This document shows positions 1 through 12,472 of a stretch of DNA of 64,000 nucleotides, piece by piece (position 1 is the first letter of the stretch; each line of letters opens with the position of its first letter). Both the position numbers and the translations under genes were made by a program. Source of the stretch: Azolla caroliniana (taxonomy: Eukaryota > Polypodiophyta); NCBI GenBank assembly GCA_043228905.1, contig JBHGNT010000002.1, forward strand, positions 19,034,001-19,098,000, read 5' to 3'. A model generated the notes under the pieces. It saw nothing but the letters and a program-made list of their open reading frames with translations, did no database searches and was not told the origin of the DNA.

Positions 1-76
1 CACGTCGATCCATCACCATCCATCAAGATGACAAAAACAAACAAAGGAAACATTAGAAAGATAAACTCTGATACCA

Positions 77-531
77 ACTATTAGAGTTATGATCTAAAGT
101 AAGCATATGATAAGGATAAAAGATAGATAGATAGAAAGGAGAGAGAGAAAGAACGGTGCCGATCCACTCGACCACCTCCGAGCGGAGGGATCGAGACGGA
201 CTCGAGCCTCAATTGGCGTCCCATACCATTGTTGTGGCGTCGAGTCATACCTAGTGTTGGCGCATGCGCTACAAGAGTTGACCCACCACAAGAACATAGT
301 CTCGACGTAGTCAAAAGATGATCAAATGAGGGTGGTTAGGCCTCATATTTATAGCAAGACCCAAGGTCTCCAGGCAAGTTCACACTTGGCCTAAGGGGTT
401 GTCTCAATCCCGAGGATTAAAAGTAATCCTCCCCTTCTTTACACTCTTGTTTAACCCACACACTTATCCATGTGTATAGAATACTACGGTAAATTCTCAC
501 CACGGGATATTATATGGTCATGCTCGTAACA
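77..531 (-). mobile_element. 5' LTR of a minus-strand Gypsy element (Gypsy-A), with PBS
   Basis: This is a copy of the LTR at 47681-48136, sharing the start TGTTACGRGCATGACC (read on the minus strand from 531) and most of its length. On the plus strand, 66-76 reads ctctgatacca; on the minus strand this is TGGTATCAGAG, a primer-binding site for initiator tRNA-Met directly downstream of the LTR. The internal region therefore runs leftward off the window through 1-65. The right edge at 531/532 falls inside a Copia RT reading frame, so the element inserted into Copia-1. The exact inner LTR base (77-79) is uncertain. Confidence 0.8.
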
Positions 532-1861
532 CAATGCCAACCGATCTCCACACCCTTGGAACGGAACCTGAAGCTACGTCCCAACTCTGGCCCGGCCTGC
601 GATGAGAAACGGTTCTGACAAATTGTCAGAAGCCTTATATACTTGACGATCATCCGACCCGACATCAGTTATCCAGTCGGGGTGATCAACCAGTTTATGC
701 AGAAGCCGACCATGGAGCACCTTCAGTGCGCTCATCAACTATTGCGATATGTGAGCGGCATGAAGGACCGGGGACTGTTATACCGACACAGTATAGATGG
801 GAAGCTAGACGGTTATATCGATGCCGACTGGGTTGGTGATGCATCAGATCGCCGATCCACCTCCGGTTACATGTTTCTCTTGGTAGCGTGGATGTTTTGC
901 ATGGAATAGCAAAATGCATGGCTCTATCGAGCACTTAGGCTGAGTACCGGGGCGCTACCATTGCCACCTATCAAGCCATCTGGCTTTGGCGACTACTGCA
1001 AGACCTTCAGATCGAGGTGTCGACCTTGATCCTAATCTACTGTGACAACGTAAGCAACATACAGCTCGCTAAGAACCCTGTATTCCATGCTCGGACAAAG
1101 CACATAGAGGTGCATTATCACTTTAATCGTGAGTGGGTCCTGAGTGGTGAAGTTGAACTTTGGTATGTTCATACGGATCGGCAGGTTGCCGACATCTTCA
1201 CCAAGCCGCTCGAATCAGACAAGTTGCAACACTTTTCCGAAATGCTAGGTCTACAGCATCTCGACGTGCCGCACTTGAGGGAGAGAACGGATGGCACCAG
1301 ACAAGGAGTCAAAGATGAAGAATGAACCAAGGGGGGAGACGAGCAGAAAAAGGAGGCTGAGGCGAGCAAAGGAGTCGGCAATCTGAACAAGTTGGAGCAA
1401 GTGGCAGCGGCGGCAGAGTCATGAAGGACAGAGTTATTTGAAAAAAGGCTAAGACCCGGACGTGGTCCGATGTGGTAAAGGGCCTAAAAATGGAAGACAA
1501 GTTGGAGACTACCAACTTGGACAAGAGCTGGAACGAAATGGAGGAAGCGGATTCGGAAGAGCCAGATCAACTAAAGGCCAAGTAGACGAGAAGGCAGCGG
1601 AAGTCGACACCGACATAGAGGAACCGATGGGTCAACAAGTGCTACAATTATAGCAGCGAAGGAGCTGAGATGGGCTTCCTGAGCAAACAAGCTGACCAAG
1701 GAGGTCGAGGTGTGCAGAACCAGACGGGTCGTGGGAATCAGAACCAGACTAGACGAGGAGCACGAGTTAGGCGGGAGTATGTCAAAAGGAACCGGAGGAA
1801 AGGACCGACTACTATAGACACTGACACCACGATCCGACCTCAAATTAAGCTTGAGGGGGAG
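532..1861 (+). pseudogene. Copia-1 pol remnant: end of reverse transcriptase, RNase H, C-terminal tail
   Basis: Conceptual translation gives the connection after the RT domain (LKLRPNSGPACDEK), then GSLIYLT-like and HLQCAHQLLRYVSG motifs. The RNase H part follows (YIDADWVGD about 817-843, then ADIFTKPL about 1189-1212). Upstream domains are missing because Gypsy-A cut in at 531/532. The frame is broken: a TGA near 616 replaces the Arg of FRQIV seen in Copia-3, and there is a break around 905-1016 before the frame starting near 1017. A low-complexity tail (about 1326-1848) resembles the tail at 5221-5814. A polypurine tract (cttgagggggag, about 1850-1861) ends the internal region. This is a dead copy. 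Confidence 0.85.
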
Positions 1862-2304
1862 TTTTGAGCGAGCAAGCTGAACTGTATCCGGATTGGCTGA
1901 ACAAGCCTGAACCGGATCAATGTCCGGGTGGTATCCGGAACCATGAGCCAGATCGGAGAAACGAATCGGAGAGCCGGATTCAAATGTGAACCGGAAGGTT
2001 AGTAGTAGCCTATACTCCTAGACTACTAGGTAGTCAGAGTCCTCGTAGTTAGTGCCAGCCACTCGTATGAGCATTGAAGTACATAGTACTTCTATCAGTC
2101 CTTTTCAGGACTTGTATAAATAGTGTTGTTTAGCAAGTTGTATAAGAAGAAGAAAATACATAGTGTTATTTTTTAATAGAGTTTATGTTCTGCTCTCTCT
2201 GCCTCTCCCTAAACCCTCTCAAGCTTCCATTGAACCTGTGTTTTATTCTCTGTTGCTGCCCGGCTAAACCGGTTTTGTCAAGCTTTCGCATGCTAACTTT
2301 TACA
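1862..2304 (+). mobile_element. 3' LTR of Copia-1
   Basis: The LTR follows the polypurine tract, and its start (TTTTGAGC) corresponds to TGTTGAGC in the related LTR at 4422-5202. Its last bases (ggttttgtcaagctttcgc ... cttttaca) match the end of the Copia-3 LTR at 11597. At 2305 the sequence switches without a gap to the minus-strand integrase region of Copia-2, so Copia-1 inserted into Copia-2. The left end of Copia-1 is not in the window, so the target duplication cannot be checked. Confidence 0.75.
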
Positions 2305-4421
2305 ACAATTGTCTTTTCCTCCATGAAGACAATGTCACGTCTCCTAATCGTTTTCTTCTTGGCTAAGTTCCATAGCCGATAGCCAAATTCATCATCGTTG
2401 TAGCCGAGAAATATGCATGGCCAAGATTTCGGGTCCAATTTCCCCCTTTGGTCCTTGACACCTTTGCCACATGCACATAGGCAAGACAACCAACCACCCT
2501 CAGATGTCGGTACGAGACATCTTTGCCGCCCCACACCCTTTGTGGAATTTTACTAACCAAGGGTACTGAGGGTGATCGATTTATCACATACGCCGTCATT
2601 AGCGCCTCAACCCAAAACGTCTTCGGTAACTTTGTATGTGCAAGCATACTTTGAACCCTCTCCATTACAGTCCAATTCATTCTCTCGGCCAGCCTGTTAA
2701 GCTCTGGCGTCTTCGGCACGGTATACTCAAGCCAGATTCCCTGTGCTCAACAATATTCTTCGAACGGTCTGCATACTCTCCGCCATTATCCGCTCGGACT
2801 ACCTTCAGTTTTCAGCTGGTTTCCCTCTTGGCCCTCGTCTTCAACACAGAAGCCCAAAACTTTCGGCTATAGTCGTCAATGAAGGTCATGAAATACTATG
2901 AACCACCATGCAACTTTGTGTTGACATAGCATACGTCCGTATGCACGAGTTCCAGCGGAACTTTCTTCCTCATCGGGGGCCTCGATCAGAAAGTGGTTCT
3001 ATTCTGTTTGTCGGCCAGACAATGGACACACTTATCCAGATGCACTTTCTTTACCTCCGGTAGGAGTTTCTTTTCGGCTAGCATTTGTATTCCCTTCTAG
3101 CTCATGTGGCACAGCCTCTTATGACCCAACTCACCCACTCTGTCGACTGCCACGTTCACTTCCCTCGACATAATCGAGCATTCATTATATATAGAGTGCT
3201 AGTTTTCGATCGAGCCACGATCAGGCTCCCGTTGCAGAACTTCATGACATCGTTCTGGATGCTACCCATGTAGCCTTCATCATCCATCGGACCGGCTAAT
3301 ATCAGGTTCAGTCGAACTTCCGGATTGTGCCGAACATCTCTCGACGCAAGTTTGCACCCAATTGAGGTCACCAAACACACATCTCCAATGCCGAAAATTC
3401 GGCATGCTCCTTCATTTCCCATCTTTACAAATCTGAGATCTCCGACTCTATAGGATGAGAAGCACTTTCGGTCAGGGGTTAGGTGAAACGATGCACCCGA
3501 ATCGACCACCCATGTCGATTCTTCGCCTACGAGATTCACTTCGTTTTGCTTACTAATGAGCAACAATTCCTCCTCACTCGCGGCGATTGCTAAGGTGTTC
3601 TTCCTGTCCGGGATTTTCTTCGGCTCTACACCATCAGCTCCCCCTTTCTCCTTTCGAAAGTGTCGGCAATTTTTTTGGAAGTGCCCCGACTTCCCACAAT
3701 AGAAGCACTAGGCCTTCCCCTCGACTTCGACCTGGTCCCCGACTTATCTCGGTTCTGGGGACTTCGATTTCGGTTTCTTCCCTGAATCGTGTCACCTTCC
3801 ATGACTAAGGCCTTTTGGTGGGTATTGGACTCTCGGTCCTTCCGGCGAGCTTCTTCATTCAGCAAGCTTGACTTCACCTACTCTAGGGATAGATGCTTCC
3901 CTTCAGGCCCGATGTGGCCCAATGTGACAACGAGCGTTTCCCAGTTATCCGGAAGGGATCCCAGCAACAATAATGCTAATACCTTGTCTACCAAAGGTAC
4001 TTCTAGAGAGGCAGTTTGGTTCATCAATCCTTGGAAGGCATTGATGTGGTCCACCATACTGGAGCCATCCTGATACCGGAGTCTCATGATTTTTCGAAAT
4101 ACTGAGACTTGGATCACGACGTTCTTGTTTACGAACATGATGCTGATCTTTTTCCATAGGATGTTCGCTTCTATTTCTTCACCGAAGTTGTTGTATAGAC
4201 TCATGTCTATAAAACACCTTATATATGTGGCCGCCTTCAGATGCAACAATTCCCAAGTCATTGCATCGAACTTGTCTAGTCTTTTATCTCCGAACTACAC
4301 TGGCAACCAGAGGTCTTTGCACACGAGCATGTCCCGCATCTTCGACTTCCACATTGAATAGTTGGAGCCGGTTAACTTGAATATGCCTTCGAATGAGTCT
4401 TCCATTGCTCTAATACCAGTT
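2305..4421 (-). pseudogene. Copia-2 gag-protease-integrase remnant
   Basis: Reading right to left, the gag domain is at 4261-3878, with a stretch like SLPDNWETLVVTLG. A zinc knuckle C-x2-C-x4-H-x4-C (CFYCGKSGHFQKNC) lies near 3660-3712 in a shifted frame. The protease motif WVVDSGASFHLT is near 3515. A GAG-pre-integrase region follows, then integrase with FIDDYS-like and ADNGGEY-like motifs (about 2780-2920) and its C-terminal part at 2719-2305 (LPKTFWVEAL, FLGYNDDEFGYRLW). RT and RNase H are absent because the opposing Copia-1 LTR interrupts at 2304. Several frames are needed, so it is not functional. Confidence 0.85.
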
Positions 4422-5202
4422 TGTTTAGAATCAACCGGCCACAACCGGTTTCACGTTCGTATGCTGGTGCAAAGAAACGAGTGAAATAGATACACAAACA
4501 AAACGAGCAAAAAACAGAATGAACAGAGACACAAATGTTTAACGTGGAAACCCAAACTAGAAAAAACCACAGGGTCCACAAAACCCAAAACATATCACTA
4601 TAGTAGAGAGGAGTACAATAAGAAACCCGTAGGAAACGACCTCGAGATCTTCTTCGTCAACAGATGGTTGTAGAGTTACACTCTAACTCTCACACACTCT
4701 CTCGCTTGCTCACTCTGTCTTACACAGTTATAGAGGCTACTACCTTCTTGTGACTCACAACCTAATCATGCAACAATAATCTACAACTACATAAATTTTG
4801 CCCTAGTTGTATATATACTTATACAACTTTATTGCTATTTACATACATAGCCCACATGGGGCACATTTCGACTATTTACAATAATAGTCTCCCGAGTTGG
4901 CTATATCCTCTATTTCGATTTCGGCCGAGCCCGATACTCATCAACTTGGCTCTTCTCTTCCCATCCGGAGGGACGTGTTTCCCAACATAATGCTCATAGG
5001 AGTGACTGACACCGACTCCCAAAAATATGCCTACATACTAGGCTAGATTCGTAGGCCTCTAACGGCCTATAGGTTCCAATCTGATCCATCTCTCCGATCT
5101 GGCTCTTGGTTCCGGATACCTATCCAGTTCTCCGTTCCGGATATCGATCTGGCTCTAGCTTATTCAGCCGATGTAGATCCGATTGAGCTTGTCTGCTCAA
5201 CA
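4422..5202 (-). mobile_element. Copia LTR flanked by a PBS on one side and a PPT on the other
   Basis: On the plus strand the repeat runs from TGTTTAGAATC to GCTCAACA, so it has TG...CA ends and is 781 bp long. Its left flank on the minus strand reads ACTGGTATTAGAGC (4408-4421), a near-match to the initiator tRNA-Met primer-binding site, which opens Copia-2. Its right flank (5203-5214, ctccccctcaag) is a polypurine tract on the minus strand, which closes a different Copia body at 5203-5836. It therefore acts as 5' LTR for one body and 3' LTR for the other. Confidence 0.8.
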
Positions 5203-5836
5203 CTCCCCCTCAAGCTCAACTTGAGGTCAGATCGCAGTGTCAATGTTAGTGGTAGTTGGTTCTCTCCTCCGGCTCCCTTTGGCGTCCTCCTACCTAGCTT
5301 GCGCTCCTCGTCCGGTCTAGTTCGGCTTCCTGCGACGCATCTGGTTCAACGCATCTTGACCTTCTCGGTCAGCTTGTTTGCTCCTTCGGCCCTTATCAAC
5401 TCTCGTACTGTCACGGTGCTGGCGCCATTGGACCCATTGGCTCCTCCATCTCGGCATCAACTTCGGCTGCCTTTTAGTCTGCTTGGCCTTCAGTTGATTC
5501 GGCTCCTCCGAATCGAACTCCTATTCAGAATCGGTTGCCTCCGATTCGTTCCAGCTCTTGTCTGAATTGGTTGTTTCCAATTCTTCATTAGTCTTCAAGC
5601 CCTTCACCACATCAAACCATGTGCGGGTCTTGGCCTTCTCGTTCTGGTCAAGTCTGTCTTTCTTAACTCTACCGCCATCGCCGCTTGTTCTAACTTCTTT
5701 GGATGTGCTAACTTCTTTAGTCGAGTCGGCTTCCTTTTTCTTCTTGTCTCCCCCTACTTCAGTTGTTTCCTTCTCTCCGACTGCTTGTCCGGTGTCATGC
5801 AGTTCTTCACACACGATAGGAAAAATAATGAAATAA
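5203..5836 (-). pseudogene. 3'-terminal tail of a second minus-strand Copia body
   Basis: An open frame at 5814-5521 encodes a Lys/Glu-rich tail with KAKTRTWFDVVKGLK and LETTNSDKSWNE. It matches the post-RNase H tail of Copia-1 (KAKTRTWSDVVKGLK near 1446-1490). It ends in the polypurine tract next to the LTR at 4422-5202. The rest of pol is missing beyond about 5836, where unrelated AT-rich DNA begins. Confidence 0.7.
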
Positions 5837-6496
5837 TTATTTTAGATGAGCTTAATGGCTTGGTATAAAAAGATAGATATCTTCAAGAGCTTGTAAATGC
5901 ATTTTACTAAATATAAAATGGACAACTACATATCAAGTTATGTAAGTATGAAGCTTGAGAAGATGGGGCAATAGAATTTTAAGATATTCCACATAGACAG
6001 GAAAATTTCCGATCCAACAGTATACCCAAACCCCGTTAGTTTATATGTGTGCTTGGAGCACTAAACGGTCAAGGTGATTCGGGCCGAAGTATTCGGGTGG
6101 ATGGATGAGACTGAATTGCTCAGAATGGTTTTGGAACCGGACGAATGCGGACCGGACCAGTCGGGATGCGGGACGGTTGGGATGCGCAGATCGCTCGGTC
6201 ATGATGCACGGATCAAGCGGGACGACTGTACAGATCATGCACAGGTCGAACCATATCGATGCATGCATCTAAAATAAGGTCATGCAACCTAAGTAAGGTA
6301 ATGTGTGGACGCATGCAACTCAAAAGAGAGGCCATGCAACTAAAGTAAGGTTATGCATGAACATTATTATTAGAAGAAAAAGCATGAAGTCTATCATTAG
6401 AAAAAGCATGGATTGCCATGTGCTAAGTCTCCCATCACTATATAAAGGGGAAAAGCACAATGTAATTGGGGGGATATAATTTTTTTTCTAGTGATT

Positions 6497-6760
6497 TTGG
6501 GAAGATATCTCTCGCATAAACCCTAATTTTCCTTACGGAAGCCATCTCTCGCATAAACCCTAATTTTCTTATTGAATCCATCTCTCGCATAAACCATAAA
6601 CTCTCTTAGGGATCGAATCCATCTCGCCCATAAACCCTAAACTCTCTTAGGAATCGAATCCATCTCTCGCATAAACCCTAAACTCTCTTAGGGATCGAAC
6701 CCATCTCTCGAATAAACCCTAATTTTTTTTCTTATCTAAATCATATCGCAAAAACCCTAA
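6497..6760 (+). repeat. Degenerate AAACCCTAA tandem block 1
   Basis: The unit is about 40-50 bp, built on catctctcgcataaaccctaa with variable spacers such as actctcttagggatcgaa. About six units are visible. AAACCCTAA is also the plant telomeric heptamer on its C-rich strand, but here it is interspersed and not head-to-tail. Confidence 0.7.
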
Positions 6761-6956
6761 TCTTCTATAATCCCAATCTTGGGATAGATTGTAATTTTTC
6801 TTTTTCTTTGCTAATGAAATTTATCAACTTTCTCATTTCCGTTAATTCTTAAAAATAAACGCATGAATTTGATATCCTTTGGTCAGAGGCCTCGGGGTCC
6901 TGCCTCAAGTTCACGTATCTTCGTCGTATTTTCATCCATAGATCCTAATGGTCCTT

Positions 6957-7245
6957 AGGGGGATCAAAGCCATCTTTTGGGAAAAAACCCTAAATTTCTG
7001 ATCAAAGCCATAAACCCTAAATTTCTGATCGAAGCCATAAACCCTAATTTCCTTATTGAAGCCATAACACTGAAGAACCCTAATTTTTTTATCGAAGCCA
7101 TATTTTTGGGAATAAACCCTAATTTCCTTATCGAACCCATCTTTTGAATGAACCCTAATAATTTTCCTTACCAAAGCCATATCACCCTAAAACCTTAATT
7201 TTCCTTACCAAAGCCATATCTCTAAAAAACCCTAATTTTTCTTTT
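6957..7245 (+). repeat. Degenerate AAACCCTAA tandem block 2
   Basis: The unit is about 30-40 bp, built on tcaaagccataaaccctaa with variable spacers (ctgatcgaagcc, ttccttaccaaagcc). About eight units are visible. It shares the AACCCTAA core and the closing phrase aatcccaatcttgggatag with block 1. Confidence 0.65.
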
Positions 7246-7337
7246 CTATTAATCTCAGTAAACCTATAACTTTTGAATCCCAATCTTGGGATAGATTGTA
7301 ACTTTCACGAAGGCCCTTGCAGTCTGTCGATGGCAAT

Positions 7338-10300
7338 CTATCGATCTGTCTGGACATACCAGAGTTCCATTTCACCATTGAGGACCCGCTCGCGCACAAA
7401 GTGATAATGCACTTCTATGTGCTTTGTCCGAGCATGGAACATAGGGTTCTTGGCTAGCTGCATGTTGCTCATGTTGTCACAGTAGATTGAGATCAGAGTC
7501 GGTACTTCAATCCAGAGGTCTTGCAACAGCCACCGAAGCCAAATGGCTTCACAGGTGGCAATGGTAGCACCACGATACTCAGCCTCACTGCTCGAAAGAG
7601 CCACAATCGGCTGCTTTTTGCTTCTCCACGCTACCTAGAGAGAACATGAATCCGGAAGTGGATCCTCAATCCAACGCATCTCCGATCCAATCGGCATCTG
7701 TATAGCTGACTAGCTTCTCGGTTATACTACTTCGATATAACAGTCACTGGTCCTTAGTGCTGCTAACATACCTCAATATTTGGTGGGTGCACTGAAGGTG
7801 CTCCATAGTCGGCTTCTGGATGAACTAACTTGTCACTTTGACCGGATAATTAAGGTCGGCTCGGGTGATTGTCAAATAAATAAGGCTTCCGACAATTTGT
7901 CGGAACTGTTTCTCATCACAAGCCGGTCCGGAGTCAGGACGAAGCTTTAGGTTCCGGTCCAGGGGTATGGAGACTGCTCGACAATCCTTCATGCCGAACT
8001 TGTACAACATATTCAACAGATAATGTCATTGAGATAACAATATGCCGTCGGGGGTATGGACCACTTTGATCCTGAGGAAGTAATGAAGGTCCCCCAGGTC
8101 CTTCATTTGAAAAGCATCCGATAACTGGGACTTCACTTGGCCGATTTGAGCAAGGTTGAGTTCGGTGATGACTAGATCATCCACTTATAACAAGATACAT
8201 ATCGAACCTTCCGGACCTTTCCTGATGAATAACGAAGAGTCCGACTTTGAGGCCGCAAACCCCATCTTACGCAATCAGTGCGTGATCTTCGAATTCCAAG
8301 CACGGGGGGCTTGCTTCAGGCCGTAAAGGGACTTCTTGAGCCAGCACACTGGCGACTTATTCATCTCCGACTGAAAACCGGGGGGTTGGATCATGTAGAC
8401 TTGTTCTTCAAGGTCGCCTTGAAGAAACGCATTCTTCACGTCCATTTGGTGAAGATGACATCCCCTTGCCACAGCAACCGCTAGCACCACACAAACCGTC
8501 ATCATCTTCGCTACCGGAGCAAAGGTCTCGTCGTAGTCAATTCTGTGGGTCTGCGCATATCCTTTGGCCACTAACCGGTCTTTGTACTAGTTGACCGAAC
8601 CATCAGCCTTATACTTTACGTTGAACACCCACTTGCAACCGAACAGTTTGCAATGTAAGGGAGGGTCAACCAGGTTCCATGTGTCGTTGGCATCAAGTGG
8701 ATGCATCTCTTCCTCCATAGCGGCCCGCCAATGTGCGTCCTTTGCCACTTTTGTGTAGCTCTCCGGTTCATGCACCGCCGTCACTTTCGTCATGTAGACA
8801 TAGTGATGCGCCATGCATTTATTATATTCGTACCTTTTAACGGGGTCTTCTGGCCGGTCGATCGGCGTAGCTTCACGTTAGCCGATTGTAAGGCCCTCTT
8901 GGTCAGCTTGGGCTTCGTTCTCAAAGGTCCATCTCTAGAGTTGGTCTCGCTCCGATCCGACTCTTCTCTTCCAGTGTCGTACTCCGGCATTTTCTTCTTC
9001 CCCTTCTCTTTGCGCATGAACCGTCTCCTCGGTTCCTTGCACCGGGAGAGCACGACTGAGTCTCCACTACTCGCCGGCTCTTCATTTGACTGGTCATTCC
9101 GACTCAGTCGCTCATTCGACCCACTTAGCCAAAATGAGATCGATCTCTCATCTAGAGTACCAAATCTTGCTTCATCTTCTACCTGGATCATTTCGGGCTC
9201 ACTGGCCTCATCCTCCGGAATCGGGTTGGAGTTAGTAGAGAGTACCATGATGCTGACTCATCAAATTTGATATCTTGGCTTACTCTTACTTGCTTGGTCC
9301 GGGGGTAGTAGCACTTATACCCCTTCTGTTCATGTGAATAGTTGACAAGGATGCACTTCTCCAACTTCGGCTCCAACTTTCTCCGCTTCTCATCCGGCAC
9401 ATGCACATATGCAATGCTACCGAATATCTTAAGGTGTCTTAAATTCGGCTTCCGCCTGAAATACAGCTTGTATGCTGACACCTAATCCCCGATCCGGTCT
9501 TGGACGTAGACGACCGTCCGGACCGCTTCAGCCCAGTAGAACTTAGGCATGCTCTTCTCTTCCAGCATTACTTGTACCGCCTGCACAATTGACTGGTTCT
9601 TCCTTTCAGCCACACTGTTTTGTTCCGGTGTGTATCTGTAGCTGAATTCCCTCCGAATTCCTTTCTGTTGCAGATAACTATTGAATTGGCTAGAAAAATA
9701 TTCTTTTCCACCATCTAACTGCAAGCACTTGATCTTCCTCTCTGTTTCCCGTTCTACAAGACATTGTAGATCCTGGAAACAGTCAAAAACTCGCTTTTCC
9801 TTTTGATTAGGTAGATCCATATGTGTCGGGTTGTAGTCGTCGATGAAGGAGACAAAATATTGGCTCCCGCCAAGACTAATGTTCTGTGTCGGTCCCCATA
9901 CATCGGAATGTATTAGATCGAGCTTGTTATGGCTCTGGGTTCTTTCGGTGGGGAACGGAAGCCGGTGTTGCTTCCCGAGCTGGCAGGCTTCACAAATTTG
10001 GGCCTTCCCCGCCGCTAAATTTTGGCAATCCCAAAACAACCTATTTCGATTGCAAGTCTTGAAGCCTCTAATAGTTGACGTGGCCGATCCTCTTGTGCCA
10101 TAGGTCGATATCTAATTGGACCTTCTGTCCTTTTGCGAACATAGTGGTGTCGATATCGTTGGTGTTGAGGATAAACATCCTCCCATCCTAGCGCCCTTGC
10201 ACAATAATCTGGCCCTCTTCCTCAATGAAGCACCCGAGGTCGGTAAACCGCACCTACATCCCTTGGTCGACGATCTGCCCAATCGACACTAGGTTCTTTG

Positions 10301-11596
10301 TGATTGTCGGGACATGTAGTACGTTCATCAACTTTCCCTTTTGTCCAACATGGATTAAAGGGACTTCTCTGACATGCACAATCGGGTGAGGAGTGTCGTC
10401 TCTAGTTTCGAAAACTCTCGGTTGCTCCAGCTTTTCCAGAAATGAGAACCACTCTTCATGGCTCGTCATGTGGTTTGATGCTCAGGAGTCAACGTACCAC
10501 ACTTCCTCTGATCCGGACCTGATCTTCTTAATCAAGTTTGTGTTGTGCTTCATCAAAGGTTGGCCCTGGTCCGGTCTTTCCAGTGTCGGATCCTTTCGAT
10601 CCTTTTGTGTGCAATGCGAGCTTTGCCGGTTTCCTTGTCCTATTTTACCAGATCTAGATTTATTTGAATGGGTGTGCTTCTTCCAACACTCACTCTCTCT
10701 GTGACCCTTCCGGCCACAGTACCAACATTTCGTTGCAGTCTTCTCTTGCCGATTTCCGGCACCGCTTTGACTCCCCCTGCTTGTGGAGGGTCTGGAATTG
10801 TTGTCAACACCATCCTTGTGCCTTTGGTTTTGCTCTTGTCAGCCGATTCCATCGTGTGCCAATCCGCCTCGTTCGCCACGACCATGGGGCCGATCCTCCT
10901 CCATGTACAACATCTTGTTGTCGGTGTGCCTACTCGTTGATGCACCCGCATGGTTCTCCTCTACAAGGAGCTCAATTGTAAGTTGAAAAACGAGGGAGTA
11001 TTCTCCCTTGTACAAACCGTCATTCGGAATACTCCGAACTTTGACTCCAAGCCCCTGAGACAAACCTGCACCATTTCATCTTCCTCGATGTTCACGTTGA
11101 TAGAGGAAAGTGAGTCGTAGATGTCTTTGATCCGGGCCGTATAGTCGGCCACCAACATGTCCTTCTGTCCGACATTGCTCAACTCCTGTCGGAGTTACAA
11201 CTTCTGGGCTATGGTGCTTGTGGGGAAGACCTTCTTTAGGTTTCCCCAAGCTTCCTTTGGTGTCCCGGATATGGTTCAACAATTGATCACTAACACTGGA
11301 CGTAAAGCAGTACATAACTTTGCTTGCCTCTTGTTCCCAAGTCGTGAAGTGCCGCATCAGGTTCCGTATCATTAGCTCCATTGACATAACTCCTGTAACC
11401 GTGCTCGAACAGGTACCGGCGCATCTTGTACGACCAAGATGCATAGTTGGATTTGTTGAGCTTTTCCATTGGGAGCGAGCTAGCCATTCCTCTGTCCATT
11501 CTAACCTTGTTTCTTGTTTTCTACCGAGTGTTAGGGTTTTTCTTCGGAAATCGCTCGTCAGTTGCAGAGGTTCTCAACCCTCACGCTTTGATACCA
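7338..11596 (-). pseudogene. Copia-3 gag-pol remnant, 3' end missing
   Basis: Right to left: gag (11499-10961, starting near the Met before ASSLPMEKLNKSNYASWSYK) and a zinc knuckle CWYCGRKGHRESEC near 10690-10730. The protease is near 10470-10505, where the DSGA motif is broken by a TGA. GAG-pre-integrase follows (10469-10040), then integrase (10039-9482, with HSDVWGP, FIDDY and QLDGGKEY) and its C-terminal part (9481-9188). RT comes next (8814-7825, with [25 protein letters not shown] and SLYGLKQAPRAW), then RNase H (7604-7338, with SSSEAEYRGA and HIEVHYHFVRERV). Multiple stops and frame changes make it dead. No tail, PPT or 3' LTR follows. Confidence 0.9.
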
Positions 11597-11883
11597 TGTA
11601 AAAGAATACGATTGCGGAAGCTAAGACAAAACTGGCTCCTCCGACTACCTAAAGAATATAGACACAGGTTTAATGGAAACCTTACATAGGAGAGACAGAG
11701 AGAGCAGAATAGTAGAAACTTAATTAAATAATAATAACACTTTGTACATACAATGTGTTCAGTGAGCACGTTTATACAAGTCCTTACACGGACTGACAAA
11801 AGTACTAACATGTACTTTAATACTCATAGGAGTGACTGCCATTGACTCCCAAAAATATGCCTACGTACTAGGCTAGCTTCGAG
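11597..11883 (-). mobile_element. Truncated 5' LTR of Copia-3
   Basis: It begins TGTAAAAG on the plus strand directly after the primer-binding site gctttgatacca (11585-11596; TGGTATCAAAGC on the minus strand). It shares ctcataggagtgactgcc and gcctacgtactaggctag with the LTR at 4422-5202. Similarity stops near 11883, leaving out the outer (U3) part. Confidence 0.7.
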
Positions 11884-12472
11884 TGACTATGATGATTGCA
11901 GAGACAGATTTAAATTAATCTTTTTATATTTCATCTAGCTGAGTGAAGCACAGATGAGGTTGCTCCTAAGGTGGGATCTTCTTTGAGTGGTTGTGACAAG
12001 CAAGTAGATAGTGTCTAACCTAGAAAAGCACGATCAAGGCCGATTTGATATTCCACTCTGAGTGGCTGCAATCACAGAAGCAAGGTATTGTCGACTAGCT
12101 TACCTTAAGACCGATCTAGCTGAATAGAGTGCAAATCTTCAGTTGTCTTTCTCTTCTCAAGATGAGATCTTGAACTCAGGGTCTTCAGGAAGACAAGGGC
12201 AAGAATGTCGTTGAAGACAGATGACAACCGACAATGAGTTATAGAACCTCGTGCTCTAATACTAGATGTTGGAGTCTGAGACCGTCAATGCGGAAACATA
12301 AATAGCACCTCGAGATGAAGATCACTGAGTTAGCAAGTGAAGGCAAGATCAAGAAGACAGAATGAAAAGAGAGATTGATAGACATCAAGATGTAATTGTA
12401 TTTGTTCAAACACTTAGTTACAACAACTGGAGGCAACAACCTTATGAGCTGGGTTACAAAGTGTTAAGAGTC
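11884..12472. other. Non-coding, probable relic of another LTR element
   Basis: I see no gene. At 12250-12268 the plus strand reads gctctaatactagatgttgg; on the minus strand this is a degraded TGGTATCAGAGC-like primer site after an LTR-like ...CCAACA end. This suggests a decayed minus-strand LTR at about 12266-12472 with its leader to the left. The rest is unassigned. Confidence 0.3.

Larger units (their letters stand above)
5837..7337. other. Non-coding stretch, LTR-like, rich in AAACCCTAA repeats
   Basis: I see no coding region. A TATA-like tctatataaagggg lies near 6436, followed by two repeat blocks described separately. The phrase aatcccaatcttgggatag occurs twice (near 6771 and 7277), so the two blocks look like diverged copies of one repeat, perhaps parts of an LTR or a leader. 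The right end runs straight into the truncated 3' end of Copia-3. Confidence 0.5.
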
